Positions 17,315 to 25,664 of a stretch of 64,000 bases of DNA are shown piece after piece. The stretch's first letter is position 1, and every line of letters starts with the position of its first letter. The notes below the pieces were generated by a model. The model was not told the DNA's origin. It searched no databases and worked only from the letters and a program-made list of their open reading frames with translations. A program made the position numbers and the translations under genes. Origin of the DNA: Planctomycetia bacterium (lineage in GTDB: Bacteria > Planctomycetota > Planctomycetia > Gemmatales > Gemmataceae); the NCBI GenBank assembly GCA_005772955.1, contig SXID01000247.1, positions 1-64,000 of the forward strand, read 5' to 3'.

Positions 17315-18910
17315 ATGCGCCGCATTCTGCTCGGCGGGCTAGGGATCGCACTTGGTGTGTTCACGCCCCCCGCACTCGCACAACAACCACAGCCCGTCGG
17401 AACGAACCCAAACCGCGTGGCAACGCTCGGCCGGCCGAGTGCTATTCCCGACCCACCGCCCGACCCGGACATCACCCAGACCGGGTTGTTCCGCAACGGT
17501 CCCGCGCGTCCCACAACGACCTACGCTCCGGGTACGTTCGGTGCGCCGACGCCGGTCATCAGTCAACCGCCCACGGTCGGAATGCCACCCGTGACCGGCG
17601 GTATGCCGATGGTTCAGCCGCCCCCCCCGCGGCTGGCGCCTGGCGGCCTGCCGAGCGTGATCGAGTCACGCGGCGACCCGACCGGCCGCGTACCCGGTGG
17701 GTACGTTCCATCGGTCGCGCCGGGCGGTTACGACGGTTCGCTGGGGATGGAAAATCCGCTCTACGGGTACGACCCTGGGACCGCCGCGCTCGGTCGCGTC
17801 GGCAGCATGCGGAAAGGGTGGGTGTCCGCGGAACAGCTCATGTGGTGGAGTCGCAGCACGTCGATGCCGCCGCTGGTGACCACCAGTTCCCCCCAGTTTA
17901 ACGGTATCGTCGGGCAGGGCGATACGCGTGTGCTACTCGGCGGGTCGTTCGGCGACACGTACCGTATTGGCGGCCGCGTCGGTGCCGGGTACTGGTTCGG
18001 TGGCGGAGAACTCCACGGCGTGGACGCACGGCTTTTCTGGGTCGCGCCCATGACCGCGTCGTTCTCGGCAAGTACCGCGCAATTCCCGCTGCTCGCACGG
18101 CCGTTCTTTAACATCAACCCCGGCGTGACATCGCCGAACGTCGGCTTCGGGCAGTCCGCGGAAATCGTCGCGGGGCCGGGCGTGGCGACCGGGAACGTGG
18201 CCGCTGTTCTGAAGAGCACCGTGTGGGGCGCGGAAGCGAACTACCGGCGATACCTGCTCGGCGGGCCGACCGCGCGGCTCGACAGCCTCGTTGGTTACCG
18301 CTTCCTGAACGTGCGCGATCAACTCACGATCACTGAGCAGTTCACGCGCATCCCCGGTTCGGACCCGAACATCGGTGTGCCGGTAATGTCCGGCACGGTC
18401 ACGGATTCGTTCCGCACCGAGAACACGTTCCACGGTGGTCAGTTCGGCGTGACGGGCACGCTCCAGCGAGGGCGGTGGTCGCTCGACCCGCGAGCGACGA
18501 TCGCATTCGGCACCGTCCACCAGGAGATCGAGATCAACGGCGGCCAGATGCTGACGTTCGCGGACGGCACAACCACGACCACCGCCGGTGGGTTGCTTAC
18601 GGTACAAGGCGCGAATATCGGGCGGTTCAGCCAGGACAAATTCGCGGTCGTGCCAGAGGTCGGGCTGAACGTCGGCTGGCAGGCGACAGAGCGTCTGAAA
18701 CTGTTCGTCGGGTACAACTTCCTGTACCTGAGTGACGCCGTGCGTGGGGGCGAGGTGGTTGATACGCGCCTCGACGCGGCCCGCGTCCCGAACCTGCTCC
18801 CGCCGGGTTCCGGCACGCCGCTGGTCGATGTGGTTCGCCCGCAACCGCAGTTCAGCACGAACGGCTACTCGATTCAGGGCATCACGTTCGGTCTCGTGTA
18901 CCGCTGGTGA
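17315..18910 (+). CDS. BBP7 family outer-membrane beta-barrel protein
   Basis: A 531-aa exported protein. The start MRRILLGGLGIALGVFTPPA with an ALAQ cleavage-like site is a signal peptide and is preceded by AGGAGG at 9 nt. Residues ~25-170 are a Pro/Gly-rich low-complexity linker. From WVSAEQLMWWSRS onward, alternating amphipathic strands (GGRVGAGYWFGGGELHGVDA, GAEANYRRYL, LVGYRFLNVRDQLTI, LFVGYNFLYLSD) and a final aromatic residue (FGLVYRW) mark an outer-membrane barrel of the planctomycete BBP7 type. It is probably a surface protein of unknown function. A strong hairpin follows. Confidence 0.82.
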   Translation: MRRILLGGLGIALGVFTPPALAQQPQPVGTNPNRVATLGRPSAIPDPPPDPDITQTGLFRNGPARPTTTYAPGTFGAPTPVISQPPTVGMPPVTGGMPMVQPPPPRLAPGGLPSVIESRGDPTGRVPGGYVPSVAPGGYDGSLGMENPLYGYDPGTAALGRVGSMRKGWVSAEQLMWWSRSTSMPPLVTTSSPQFNGIVGQGDTRVLLGGSFGDTYRIGGRVGAGYWFGGGELHGVDARLFWVAPMTASFSASTAQFPLLARPFFNINPGVTSPNVGFGQSAEIVAGPGVATGNVAAVLKSTVWGAEANYRRYLLGGPTARLDSLVGYRFLNVRDQLTITEQFTRIPGSDPNIGVPVMSGTVTDSFRTENTFHGGQFGVTGTLQRGRWSLDPRATIAFGTVHQEIEINGGQMLTFADGTTTTTAGGLLTVQGANIGRFSQDKFAVVPEVGLNVGWQATERLKLFVGYNFLYLSDAVRGGEVVDTRLDAARVPNLLPPGSGTPLVDVVRPQPQFSTNGYSIQGITFGLVYRW

Positions 18911-18926
18911 ACCGGATCCGACCGAT

Positions 18927-18972
18927 AAGTGAAGCAGGCCGACACTCTCGTGAGTGCCGGCCTGCTTCACTT
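18927..18972. terminator. Strong hairpin between convergent BBP7 and FkbM genes
   Basis: The 21-bp arms 18927-18947 (AAGTGAAGCAGGCCGACACTC) and 18952-18972 pair with one mismatch around a 4-nt loop (TCGT). It lies between convergent stop codons and is well suited as a bidirectional terminator. Confidence 0.7.
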
Positions 18973-18991
18973 GAGAAGGGCGTGGCCAGCC

Positions 18992-20104
18992 TCACGTTTG
19001 CTTTGCAGTACCTTGAGGAGTGGCGAAGACTTCGGTCCACGAATATTCACGCGAGACGTATTCGCAGAATTGTGTCGCGGTCAGACCCGCGGGCGCGGCC
19101 CGGTCGTGAAACGCAAACTCGTACCCGGCGTCGAGCAGCCGTTGCACCAACTCGCTCGGATCGGCTCCCTTACTGGCCATATACGCCGGAGCAAACTCGA
19201 TACACAGTGCCGGGCGATCACGCTGAACGATCTCTCGCGCGCCGCGCAATACGGACAGTTCGAAGCCCTCGACATCAATCTTCATCACGCGAACGGGGCC
19301 GGGCCGATTGCTCAACGCCTCGTCCAGAGTAACGACCGGACAATCGACCAACATGTAGCGACTGTCCACCAGCTCCTTATAGCCGTCGGGCAGGATTTGA
19401 TTTCCACCGGCGTTGATAAGATCGACATGAAGTGTGATGCGCGCCGCGGGTGCTTCACCGGCAGCAGCATGATGGATCTGGAGTTGAGAGTAGCTGTTCG
19501 CGTCGCGGGTTCGTTCCAGCGCGGCCACCAGATGCGGGGCCGGTTCAATGGCGTGAACTTCACCGCTTGGTCCGGTGAGATGACACAACAGTGCTGAGAA
19601 ATACCCGCAGTTCGCTCCTACATCCACGACGACCGATCCCGGCGAACACCACCGCCGGAGATACGCCTCGACATGCGGTTCCCACTTTCCGGTCCGCTTG
19701 ATCGTGCCATACACAAACTGATCGCATGGGTAGCCGTAAATCACGCCGCCGAAGTGGGTGTCGAGTGGCAACACCGCGCGATAGTTGTACATCGCGCGCG
19801 CGATCTCCGTCAGGTTCAAGTTGTCGGTCACCTCTTTCTCAATCAACAAATTCAACAACAGCCCCTGTGCGTTCCATCGAAAGCGAACATTGTCTTTGCA
19901 GAGCGCGGCCAACCGGGTAGCGTTCACGCGACCACCGGTGAGGATCTGGTATGCGACCGTGAGTTGCGCGTCCGAGAACGCCGGCTGCCGTGACAGACTG
20001 GGTGCGACGGCCGAGATCGTTTGCGAAATCTTCCGCCTGATCTTCGTCGCTATTGACATTGCGGCACTACTCGTTGAGTGATGGGTCGGGACGGAACGCG
20101 ACAT
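18992..20104 (-). CDS. FkbM family methyltransferase
   Basis: A protein of about 370 aa with a C-terminal SAM-dependent methyltransferase domain of the FkbM type, which usually O-methylates sugars or polyketides. Visible motifs are GSVVVDVGANCGYFSALLC (SAM-binding motif I), VHAIEPAPHLVAAL (motif II acidic end), and VRVMKIDVEGFELSVLRGA (FkbM hallmark). The N-terminal ~110 residues are a helical region of unclear role. ATG 20104 (MSRSVPTHH) and ATG 20059 (MSIATKIRRK) are both possible, neither with a clear Shine-Dalgarno. Divergent from an SDR gene, which may hint at surface-glycan tailoring. Confidence 0.82.
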   Translation of the reverse strand: MSRSVPTHHSTSSAAMSIATKIRRKISQTISAVAPSLSRQPAFSDAQLTVAYQILTGGRVNATRLAALCKDNVRFRWNAQGLLLNLLIEKEVTDNLNLTEIARAMYNYRAVLPLDTHFGGVIYGYPCDQFVYGTIKRTGKWEPHVEAYLRRWCSPGSVVVDVGANCGYFSALLCHLTGPSGEVHAIEPAPHLVAALERTRDANSYSQLQIHHAAAGEAPAARITLHVDLINAGGNQILPDGYKELVDSRYMLVDCPVVTLDEALSNRPGPVRVMKIDVEGFELSVLRGAREIVQRDRPALCIEFAPAYMASKGADPSELVQRLLDAGYEFAFHDRAAPAGLTATQFCEYVSREYSWTEVFATPQGTAKQT

Positions 20105-20220
20105 CAGGCGCCCGCGACTATAGCAAGACGGCGAAACCAGGGTCAACGCGTCTTGAACTCGCGGCGCGGTCCACGCCGTTGTACAAACCAGCGCGCGGCG
20201 TAAGATAACGGGGTTCGAAG

Positions 20221-20246
20221 CCCGGCACCTCAATGGTGCCGGGTTT
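20221..20246. terminator. Short perfect hairpin between divergent genes
   Basis: CCCGGCACC/GGTGCCGGG with a 5-nt loop followed by TTT. Its position upstream of both divergent genes makes a normal terminator role odd; a leader attenuator or the remnant of a repeat is as likely. Confidence 0.4.
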
Positions 20247-20274
20247 CGTGGTTTCCGCGTCTTCCGGGTGTCGC

Positions 20275-21291
20275 ATGTCGGGGCAACTGAACGTGGTGAC
20301 GGGTGCGACCGGGTTGCTCGGCAGCCACATCGCAGAGCAACTGCTCGCACAGGGGCACCGCGTCCGCGCGATCACGCGACCCACCAGCAACACCTCCGAA
20401 CTCGCGAAAATGGGTGCCGAACTCGCGCCGGTGGGTTTACACGACCCCGCCGGGTTGCGGGTTGCATTCGCCGGGACCGCGTGCGTGTACCACTGCGCCG
20501 CCTGCGTCAGCGACTGGAGTGCGTGGCGCGATCATCAACGAGACACCATCGACGCAACTCGCAACGTTCTCGATGCGTGCCGCGCCGTCGGGGTTGGGCG
20601 TGTGGTTCACGCCAGTTCGGTTTTGGTGTACGGGCATCCGCGCGGCGAACGCCGACTGGACGAGACCGAACCGCTCGGTCAGCACCTCCGGTTCTGGGAC
20701 TACTACCCCGCCGCGAAGATCGAGGCCGAGAAGTTGGTCGCGGGGTTCGGATCCGGTGCGACGATCATCCGACCGACGTGGCTGTTCGGCCCACGCGATC
20801 AGCGGGCCATTCCGCGACTGGTCAAGGCGCTGCGAGCCAGGGGCCGCGGGTTCTTCATCGGAAACGGGCAGCAACTTCTGAACATGCTGCACGCCGCCGA
20901 CGTGGCACGCGGCGCAATCCTCGCCGCCAACAGTGAGCGGGCGCGCGGCGAAGCGTACAACCTGTGCAGTAACGGCGAGATCACACAGAAGCAGATGTTC
21001 GACGTGCTGACCAACGCGCTCGGGCTGCCATTGGTGCGCCGCGGCGTGCCGTATCGGTTCGCGTACGCGGTCGGGTTGTTCTCCGAACTCGTGGGGTTCG
21101 CCATCAGGCTGCGCCGCCCGCCGCACCTGACGCGGCACGGTGTCGCGGTGATCGGCCGCCCGCCGCGGTTCCGCGCGGAGAAAGCGTTTGAACACTTCGG
21201 CTGGCGGCCGGAGGTCGGCGTGGAAGAGGGGTTGCGCGAAACGATCGCCTGGTTGCTCCAGCAAGAGGCACAGGCCGCCCCGACATCCTAA
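20275..21291 (+). CDS. NAD(P)-dependent epimerase/dehydratase (extended SDR)
   Basis: A 338-aa extended short-chain dehydrogenase. The Rossmann nucleotide site is LNVVTGATGLLGSHIAEQLL at residues ~5-24, then VYHCAACVSDW, the Ser of VHASSVLVYG, and the catalytic YxxxK as YYPAAKIEAEKL. Residues ~230-338 hold the substrate-binding part (YNLCSNGEITQKQM, AEKAFEHFGWRP). It resembles 3-beta-HSD/sugar epimerase-like SDRs; the substrate is not predictable. ATG 20275 places the glycine-rich loop at the normal distance from the N-terminus. The last 4 bp overlap the stop of the convergent rdgB gene. Confidence 0.88.
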   Translation: MSGQLNVVTGATGLLGSHIAEQLLAQGHRVRAITRPTSNTSELAKMGAELAPVGLHDPAGLRVAFAGTACVYHCAACVSDWSAWRDHQRDTIDATRNVLDACRAVGVGRVVHASSVLVYGHPRGERRLDETEPLGQHLRFWDYYPAAKIEAEKLVAGFGSGATIIRPTWLFGPRDQRAIPRLVKALRARGRGFFIGNGQQLLNMLHAADVARGAILAANSERARGEAYNLCSNGEITQKQMFDVLTNALGLPLVRRGVPYRFAYAVGLFSELVGFAIRLRRPPHLTRHGVAVIGRPPRFRAEKAFEHFGWRPEVGVEEGLRETIAWLLQQEAQAAPTS

Positions 21292-21896
21292 GCGGAGCCT
21301 CGCGCGAGTTGCTCCAGCACCGGACGCAGGTCGGCAAACGCCTTCGCGCGGTGGCTCATCTGCTGTTTCACTTCCGGCGGCAGTTCGCCGAACGTCTTCC
21401 CGTGTTCCGGCACGAGGAACAGCGGGTCGTACCCAAACCCGCCGGCGCCGCGGCGTTCGGCCACGATGACCCCGTGGCACCGTCCCTCGACCGACGCGAC
21501 GACCGTACCCGCGGGGTCGGCCAGTACTGCCGTGCTGATGTAGTACGCGGTCCGCGCGTCGCCGCTCAAGTGCGCCATCTCAGCGAGCAACTTGTCGTTG
21601 TTGGCCTGGTCGTCGCCGTGCGCGCCGGCGTAGCGTGCGGAGTACACCCCGGGCGCGCCGCCCAGCGCCGGCACGCACAGGCCACTGTCCTCACCGATCA
21701 CCCACGCGCCCAGTGCCGGCGCAAGTTGCGTCGCCTTGAGTGTCGCGTTCCCGGCAAACGTCTCGGCCGTCTCTTCCACTTCCGGCGCGTCGGGGTACGG
21801 CGCGAGGTCAGTGAGGTCCAATCCCAGGTCGCCGAGTAACGCGACCATTTCCTTCAGCTTTTTCTTATTGCGGCTGCCGATCACGATGCGAATCAT
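21288..21896 (-). CDS. rdgB: XTP/dITP diphosphatase (Ham1/RdgB)
   Basis: A 202-aa house-cleaning pyrophosphatase that removes dITP, dXTP and similar non-canonical nucleotides. It starts MIRIVIGSRNKKKLKEMVAL (the SxNxxK substrate motif), then ETFAGNATLKA, GEDSGLCVPALGGAPGVYSA, and GAGGFGYDPLFLVPEHGKTF, ending with SHRAKAFADLRPVLE (SHR-A motif). All key residues and the length match the family. It is convergent with the SDR gene, overlapping by 4 bp. Confidence 0.95.
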   Translation of the reverse strand: MIRIVIGSRNKKKLKEMVALLGDLGLDLTDLAPYPDAPEVEETAETFAGNATLKATQLAPALGAWVIGEDSGLCVPALGGAPGVYSARYAGAHGDDQANNDKLLAEMAHLSGDARTAYYISTAVLADPAGTVVASVEGRCHGVIVAERRGAGGFGYDPLFLVPEHGKTFGELPPEVKQQMSHRAKAFADLRPVLEQLARGSA

Positions 21897-22045
21897 TGCG
21901 GCCTTCCGTGTGGAGAGCGGTGCGACACCGCACTATATTGTCCCAACCCGGTCAACTGAAGGCCGCGAGTGCGATTTCCGATTCCGTCTAGCGTCGGGCC
22001 CGGAGGGTCCGCGCGTCGTCCAACCCGCTCACGAGTCGCTGAACG

Positions 22046-23314
22046 ATGCCCGCTGCGCCGGACCGGTATCACGCCCTCGACAGCCTCCGCGGGTTCGCGA
22101 TGCTCCTCGGCGTGGTGCTGCACGCGGCCATTTCGTTCTCGACACAGCCGCCGGCCTTCTGGTCGGTGCGTGACAACGACCCGGATCCGCTCGTGGATGT
22201 GCTCCTGTTCACGGTCCACACGTTCCGCATGCAGTTGTTCTTTTTGCTCGCGGGCTTCTTTGGGTGTCTCCTCTACCAGCGGTACGGTCTCGGCGGAATG
22301 GCGTGGCACCGGGTGAAACGCGTGGCGGTCCCGTTCGCGCTCGCAGTGCTGCTGATCATCCCCACCGTGATGGGCGCGTTTCTCTACGCCGAGTTGGAGA
22401 ACGTTCGCGCCGAGGGCGTTCCCGAGAACGCATCCGTGCCGCGCCGGTACGCGGCCGACCTGATCGCGGCTAACCCGGAGAAGGGGAACGGCGCGATCAT
22501 CGCGGAACGTCTCACGTCCGGAACGTTCGTCGCGCGGCTCGTACCCGCACACCTGTGGTTCCTGTACTACCTCCTCTACTTCTACGTCGCGGTCGCGCTG
22601 CTCTCGCCACTCGTCGGCCGGCTCACCAGCACGCGATTCCGCGCTGCAATCGACGGTGCGTTCCAACGCCTGATCGAAGGGCGCTGGCGCGTGGTCGTGC
22701 CCGCACTGGCGACGGTGCCGATCCTCCTCACGATGCAGTCGTGGGTCGGTGACACGCCGCTTGCGTGGACACCGGAAGGACACCTTCTCTGCTACTACGG
22801 TGTTTTCTTTGCGTTCGGATGGATGCTGTACCGTCACCGCGACCTTGTACCCGCGTTCGGACGCGGATGGCGTACACACCTCGCGGTCGCGAACCTGCTC
22901 GTGCTGCCGGTCGCGCTGATGACGGCGTTCAGCGGAATGGAAGTCGAGAAAGCCAAAGCGGGCGGTGTGTTCGCGTGGAAAGTGGCCGCGTTCGCGTCGC
23001 AGACCGCGTACACGTGGCTCATGATCGTGGGGCTGTGGGGCGCGTTTCTGCACTACTCCGCGCGCGACCGCCGCTGGGTGCGCTACCTCGCGGACGCGTC
23101 GTACTGGTGCTACCTCGCAAGCATCACGCCCATCGTGATCCTCCAGTTCTGGGTGAAGGACTGGCCGCTACCGGGCCTGGTGAAATGCGCACTTGTAAGC
23201 GTCGCGGCAATGACGGTGCTGCTCCTGAGTTACGAGTTGTTCGTGCGACACACTTTCATCGGCGCGATTCTGAACGGGCGTAAGAGCCGTCTCGCGCCGC
23301 CTGCGGCTTCGTGA
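22046..23314 (+). CDS. Acyltransferase family 3 membrane protein (OpgC-like)
   Basis: A 422-aa integral membrane acyltransferase with about ten hydrophobic segments. It starts RYHALDSLRGFAMLLGVVLH, the acyltransferase-3 signature with the family's active-site His region, followed by RMQLFFLLAGFFG and RVKRVAVPFALAVLL. The C-terminal half reads WCYLASITPIVILQFWVKDW. It most resembles the OpgC/MdoC branch that transfers acyl groups to periplasmic glucans, but any surface polysaccharide acylation is possible. ATG 22046. Monocistronic by context; the next gene runs the other way. Confidence 0.85.
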   Translation: MPAAPDRYHALDSLRGFAMLLGVVLHAAISFSTQPPAFWSVRDNDPDPLVDVLLFTVHTFRMQLFFLLAGFFGCLLYQRYGLGGMAWHRVKRVAVPFALAVLLIIPTVMGAFLYAELENVRAEGVPENASVPRRYAADLIAANPEKGNGAIIAERLTSGTFVARLVPAHLWFLYYLLYFYVAVALLSPLVGRLTSTRFRAAIDGAFQRLIEGRWRVVVPALATVPILLTMQSWVGDTPLAWTPEGHLLCYYGVFFAFGWMLYRHRDLVPAFGRGWRTHLAVANLLVLPVALMTAFSGMEVEKAKAGGVFAWKVAAFASQTAYTWLMIVGLWGAFLHYSARDRRWVRYLADASYWCYLASITPIVILQFWVKDWPLPGLVKCALVSVAAMTVLLLSYELFVRHTFIGAILNGRKSRLAPPAAS

Positions 23315-23494
23315 GTTACTCCCGATTCTGAACCGGCACAAGACGGTGGAAGCGGTGACGCAGGCGGCACCAGACTTGTACGTCACGCGCAAGCGGCCCG
23401 TCGCCAAACCGCCCGTGCCCCGCGATCGGAAGCCGACGAAGGTCGTCCGCGGTGCGGCGTCGCCCTCCTCGACTCGTGGTACCCGAAGCCGCGC

Positions 23495-23527
23495 AAAGAA
23501 AAACGCCGGAGGCTTTCGCCCCCGGCG
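23495..23527 (-). terminator. Rho-independent terminator of the ECF sigma gene
   Basis: On the minus strand CGCCGGGGGC-GAAA-GCCTCCGGCG is followed by TTTTTCTTT: a 10-bp GC-rich stem (one G-T pair), tetraloop and U-tract, about 45 nt past the sigma gene stop. Confidence 0.85.
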
Positions 23528-23539
23528 TCGCGATCGACA

Positions 23540-23559
23540 CACAGGCCGGAGAGCCTGTG
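23540..23559. repeat. Short palindromic repeat CACAGGC...GCCTGTG
   Basis: A 7-bp perfect stem with a 6-nt loop just downstream of the sigma gene; it resembles the GGCACAGGCT-type dispersed hairpins of this phylum. Confidence 0.4.
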
Positions 23560-23570
23560 CCACACTTCCA

Positions 23571-24167
23571 TTACACCGCGGTCAGTTCCGCGCCCTCGCC
23601 GGCGAACCGCTCGGCCAGGGTCGGGTCGATGCCCTCCAGGACTTCCTTCAACCGCAGCCGGGCGACGTGCAGACGCCGCTTCACGGTGCCCGTCGGGACC
23701 GCGAACTCCTTGGCGATCTGCTTCAGGCTCCGGCCCCGGATGTAGAACGCCTCGAGCGTCTGCCGATCCAGCGGCTTCAACTCGGCCAGCGCCTCCTTGA
23801 GCTGCTCGACGGCCTCACCAACCGCGAAGTTCTCCTCCGCGGTCCGGGTCCGGGCTTCGACCGCGTCCAGCAACTCCGGGTCGGCACCGAAGAGCGGGCC
23901 CCGCCGGGTCAACCGGTTGATCGCCATCCGCGCGGTGATCCGACGCAACCACCCGGCGAAGCACCGGGGGTCACGCAGTTGCGGTAGCTTCCGCATCGCG
24001 TGGACGAACACGTCCTGCGCCAATTCCTGCGCTTCGAGCGGGTCCCGGACCCGGCTCAGCGCCATCGCGTAGACGCTGCCCTGAAACCGGGTGACCAGTT
24101 CGCCGTAAGCCTCGCGGTCGCCCGTCTTCGCCTTCTCAACCAACACAGTGATTTCGGTCCAGCTCAT
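23571..24167 (-). CDS. RNA polymerase sigma factor, ECF (sigma-70) family
   Basis: A 198-aa ECF sigma factor. Region 2 (residues ~25-95) reads TRFQGSVYAMALSRVRDPLE then AQELAQDVFVHAMRKLPQL and FAGWLRRITARMAINRLTRR. Region 4 (~135-185) reads LKPLDRQTLEAFYIRGRSLK then IAKEFAVPTGTVKRRLHVAR. Region 3 is missing, as expected. ATG 24167 (MSWTEITVLVEK) fits the usual N-terminus. There is no anti-sigma factor or zinc-binding partner next to it, so regulation is not predictable. It is followed by a canonical terminator. Confidence 0.92.
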   Translation of the reverse strand: MSWTEITVLVEKAKTGDREAYGELVTRFQGSVYAMALSRVRDPLEAQELAQDVFVHAMRKLPQLRDPRCFAGWLRRITARMAINRLTRRGPLFGADPELLDAVEARTRTAEENFAVGEAVEQLKEALAELKPLDRQTLEAFYIRGRSLKQIAKEFAVPTGTVKRRLHVARLRLKEVLEGIDPTLAERFAGEGAELTAV

Positions 24168-24688
24168 GATTGGGTTCCTATCCCGATCCTGTCCCGTGTT
24201 TGCACCGCTGGCGCTACGCGGCCGGTTGGGGAACGCGGCCCTCCTCGGATCAGAGAAGGGGGCCAACATGTTCCCTCGTCCCGGGCGGCTCTTCAGTGAC
24301 GGCCTCCCGACTCACGCCTCGAGCGTCCTCTCATGACAAGAGGACATCGGCGCGAACAATCGTCGGGAACCGAAACCGGGAAAGCCGCGGCGGCCTTTGA
24401 CCCGTGGGTTGGTTTGAGTTGTTCGTTCGCGGAGCGTCACATGCGACGGCGATGTTCGCGAGGCGACTGAAAGCACGCGGCCTTCGTCTGCTTCGTGACA
24501 CCGGCGCACCGTGCGACCCAACGAGGTCTCACTCGCACCAATCCGGGACCAGCGTAAAAGAGTTCAGACTTCTGGTTGTGTTGTGGCCAAGAGCCAAAAC
24601 GCGCTGCGACTACGGTTGTTCATCTGAGCCTGTGGGCAGGCTCGCGTGGTCAATCCGAATCGAACTTGCGTTTAAGCCAGGGGCCACC
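24168..24688. other. Intergenic region, no supported gene
   Basis: About 520 bp upstream of the sigma factor without a recognisable gene. Open frames on both strands give Arg/Ser-rich translations typical of non-coding high-GC DNA. The sigma-gene promoter should lie at 24170-24350, but I see no convincing boxes. Confidence 0.5.
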
Positions 24689-25147
24689 TCACTTTCCGGC
24701 CGTCGTCGCCGGAGCCACTTCCCACAGTAAGCGTTTTTTGTCGCAGATCCGGGCCGGCGATTGGCAGTCGCGGCGGTTCCGGCTTCTGACGACGCTCACT
24801 GGGGGCAAGCAGTTCCGGCTGTTGTCTGTGACTGTCGCCAACCAGTTCGTACTGGCTGGAAACGACCACGAGACGACGGCGCGGGGACCAGGGGGGAGAC
24901 ATCCGACCGGACCGGCCGGGGGCACGACGTCTGGAGAGCCTGCCCGCATCTGCTTTCGCATCTGCGGTGCGGACTGTTCCTGCCGTGACCGGACCTGTTC
25001 GGTTACCGGATTGGGGGACAGGGTGTCCGCGTGATAGGCTCCAGCCTCGAACCCCAGACCGAGGCGAGCGGCCGGCGACGCGATCAGCTTCACGCTGGTC
25101 ACGGTCGTGGTCTTCGTCGTCAGGGTCTTCAGGTTATTCAGGGCCAT
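24689..25147 (-). CDS. Orphan small protein with a strong ribosome-binding site
   Basis: A candidate 152-aa protein that I do not recognise. In its favour: ATG 25147 is preceded by GGAGGT at 5-nt spacing, and the first ~45 codons (MALNNLKTLTTKTTTVTSVK then LIASPAARLGLGFEAGAYHA) use the G/C-ending codons typical of this genome. The second half (from about residue 60) is Arg/Pro/Cys-rich and less gene-like, so the real product may be shorter, or the 3' part may be degenerate. No signal peptide or domain is evident. It is isolated in a 1.5 kb gene-poor stretch. Confidence 0.42.
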   Translation of the reverse strand: MALNNLKTLTTKTTTVTSVKLIASPAARLGLGFEAGAYHADTLSPNPVTEQVRSRQEQSAPQMRKQMRAGSPDVVPPAGPVGCLPPGPRAVVSWSFPASTNWLATVTDNSRNCLPPVSVVRSRNRRDCQSPARICDKKRLLWEVAPATTAGK

Positions 25148-25248
25148 TGCACACCTCCGCGGACGTTGCGACACGACTCAATAGCCGTGCCAGATAATGA
25201 GTTAAGACATCGCGAACAATAAGAGGAAAGGAGGGTTAAGGGGACACG

Positions 25249-25281
25249 TAAAAACAACGCGAGCCAGGTTTGCCCGGCTCG
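25249..25281 (-). terminator. Hairpin with U-tract (minus strand)
   Basis: On the minus strand CGAGCC-10 nt-GGCTCG is followed by CGTTGTTTTTA. It lies upstream of the orphan gene at 24689-25147, so it would end or attenuate leftward transcription from the 25.3-25.6 kb region, where I see no gene. Confidence 0.4.
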
Positions 25282-25475
25282 AATCGGTAATGTTAACCGG
25301 TCGCGGGACGTTTGGCAACCGGCTCTCGCCGATTCTTCCATTTTTTCAGTCGGTCCAATGACACATGCCGGGGCGAACCCCCGGCGCGTCTACCTCTCGG
25401 ACACACATCCCTACGCGATGGTTCGCGCGATTTGGGAAATTCTTTGGGAGATTGTTGGCGCCTCTTGGTGGCGCG
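25282..25475. other. Gene-free upstream region of the M28 peptidase
   Basis: No supported gene. It contains CTTTGGGAGATTGTTGGCG-type low-complexity sequence leading to the 40-bp inverted repeat. Confidence 0.4.
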
Positions 25476-25574
25476 AAGAACCCCTCCCCAACCCCTCCCC
25501 TAAGAAGGGAGGGGCGAAGACACTGAGAGTTTTGGCCCCTCCCTTCTTAGGGGAGGGGTTGGGGAGGGGTTCTT
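25476..25574. repeat. Perfect 40-bp inverted repeat, C/G-rich
   Basis: Left arm 25476-25515 starts AAGAACCCCTCCCCAACCCC; right arm 25535-25574 is its exact reverse complement; the loop is 19 nt. It lies 90 bp upstream of the M28 peptidase ATG. It is the most intact member of the C-rich family also seen at 1058-1192, 5893-5925 (single arm), 10855-10914 and 39310-39395. Confidence 0.85.
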
Positions 25575-25664
25575 GCTACCCCTTTCTCTCCTTGCGCCGT
25601 CGGCGCATAATAGCGGCAGCAATACCCTCCCAACTTCCCGCCCTTACATTCAAGGATACCCGGC

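Noticed and set aside
20205-20246. GGGGTTCGAAGCCCGG as a possible tRNA T-arm
   Set aside because: No matching D-arm, anticodon arm or acceptor partner upstream; better read as a hairpin.
23315-23503. GC3-rich plus-strand frame after the acyltransferase (VEAVTQAAPDLYVTRKRP from GTG 23346)
   Set aside because: No ribosome-binding site, ends in Arg-rich sequence across the sigma-gene terminator, no family resemblance.
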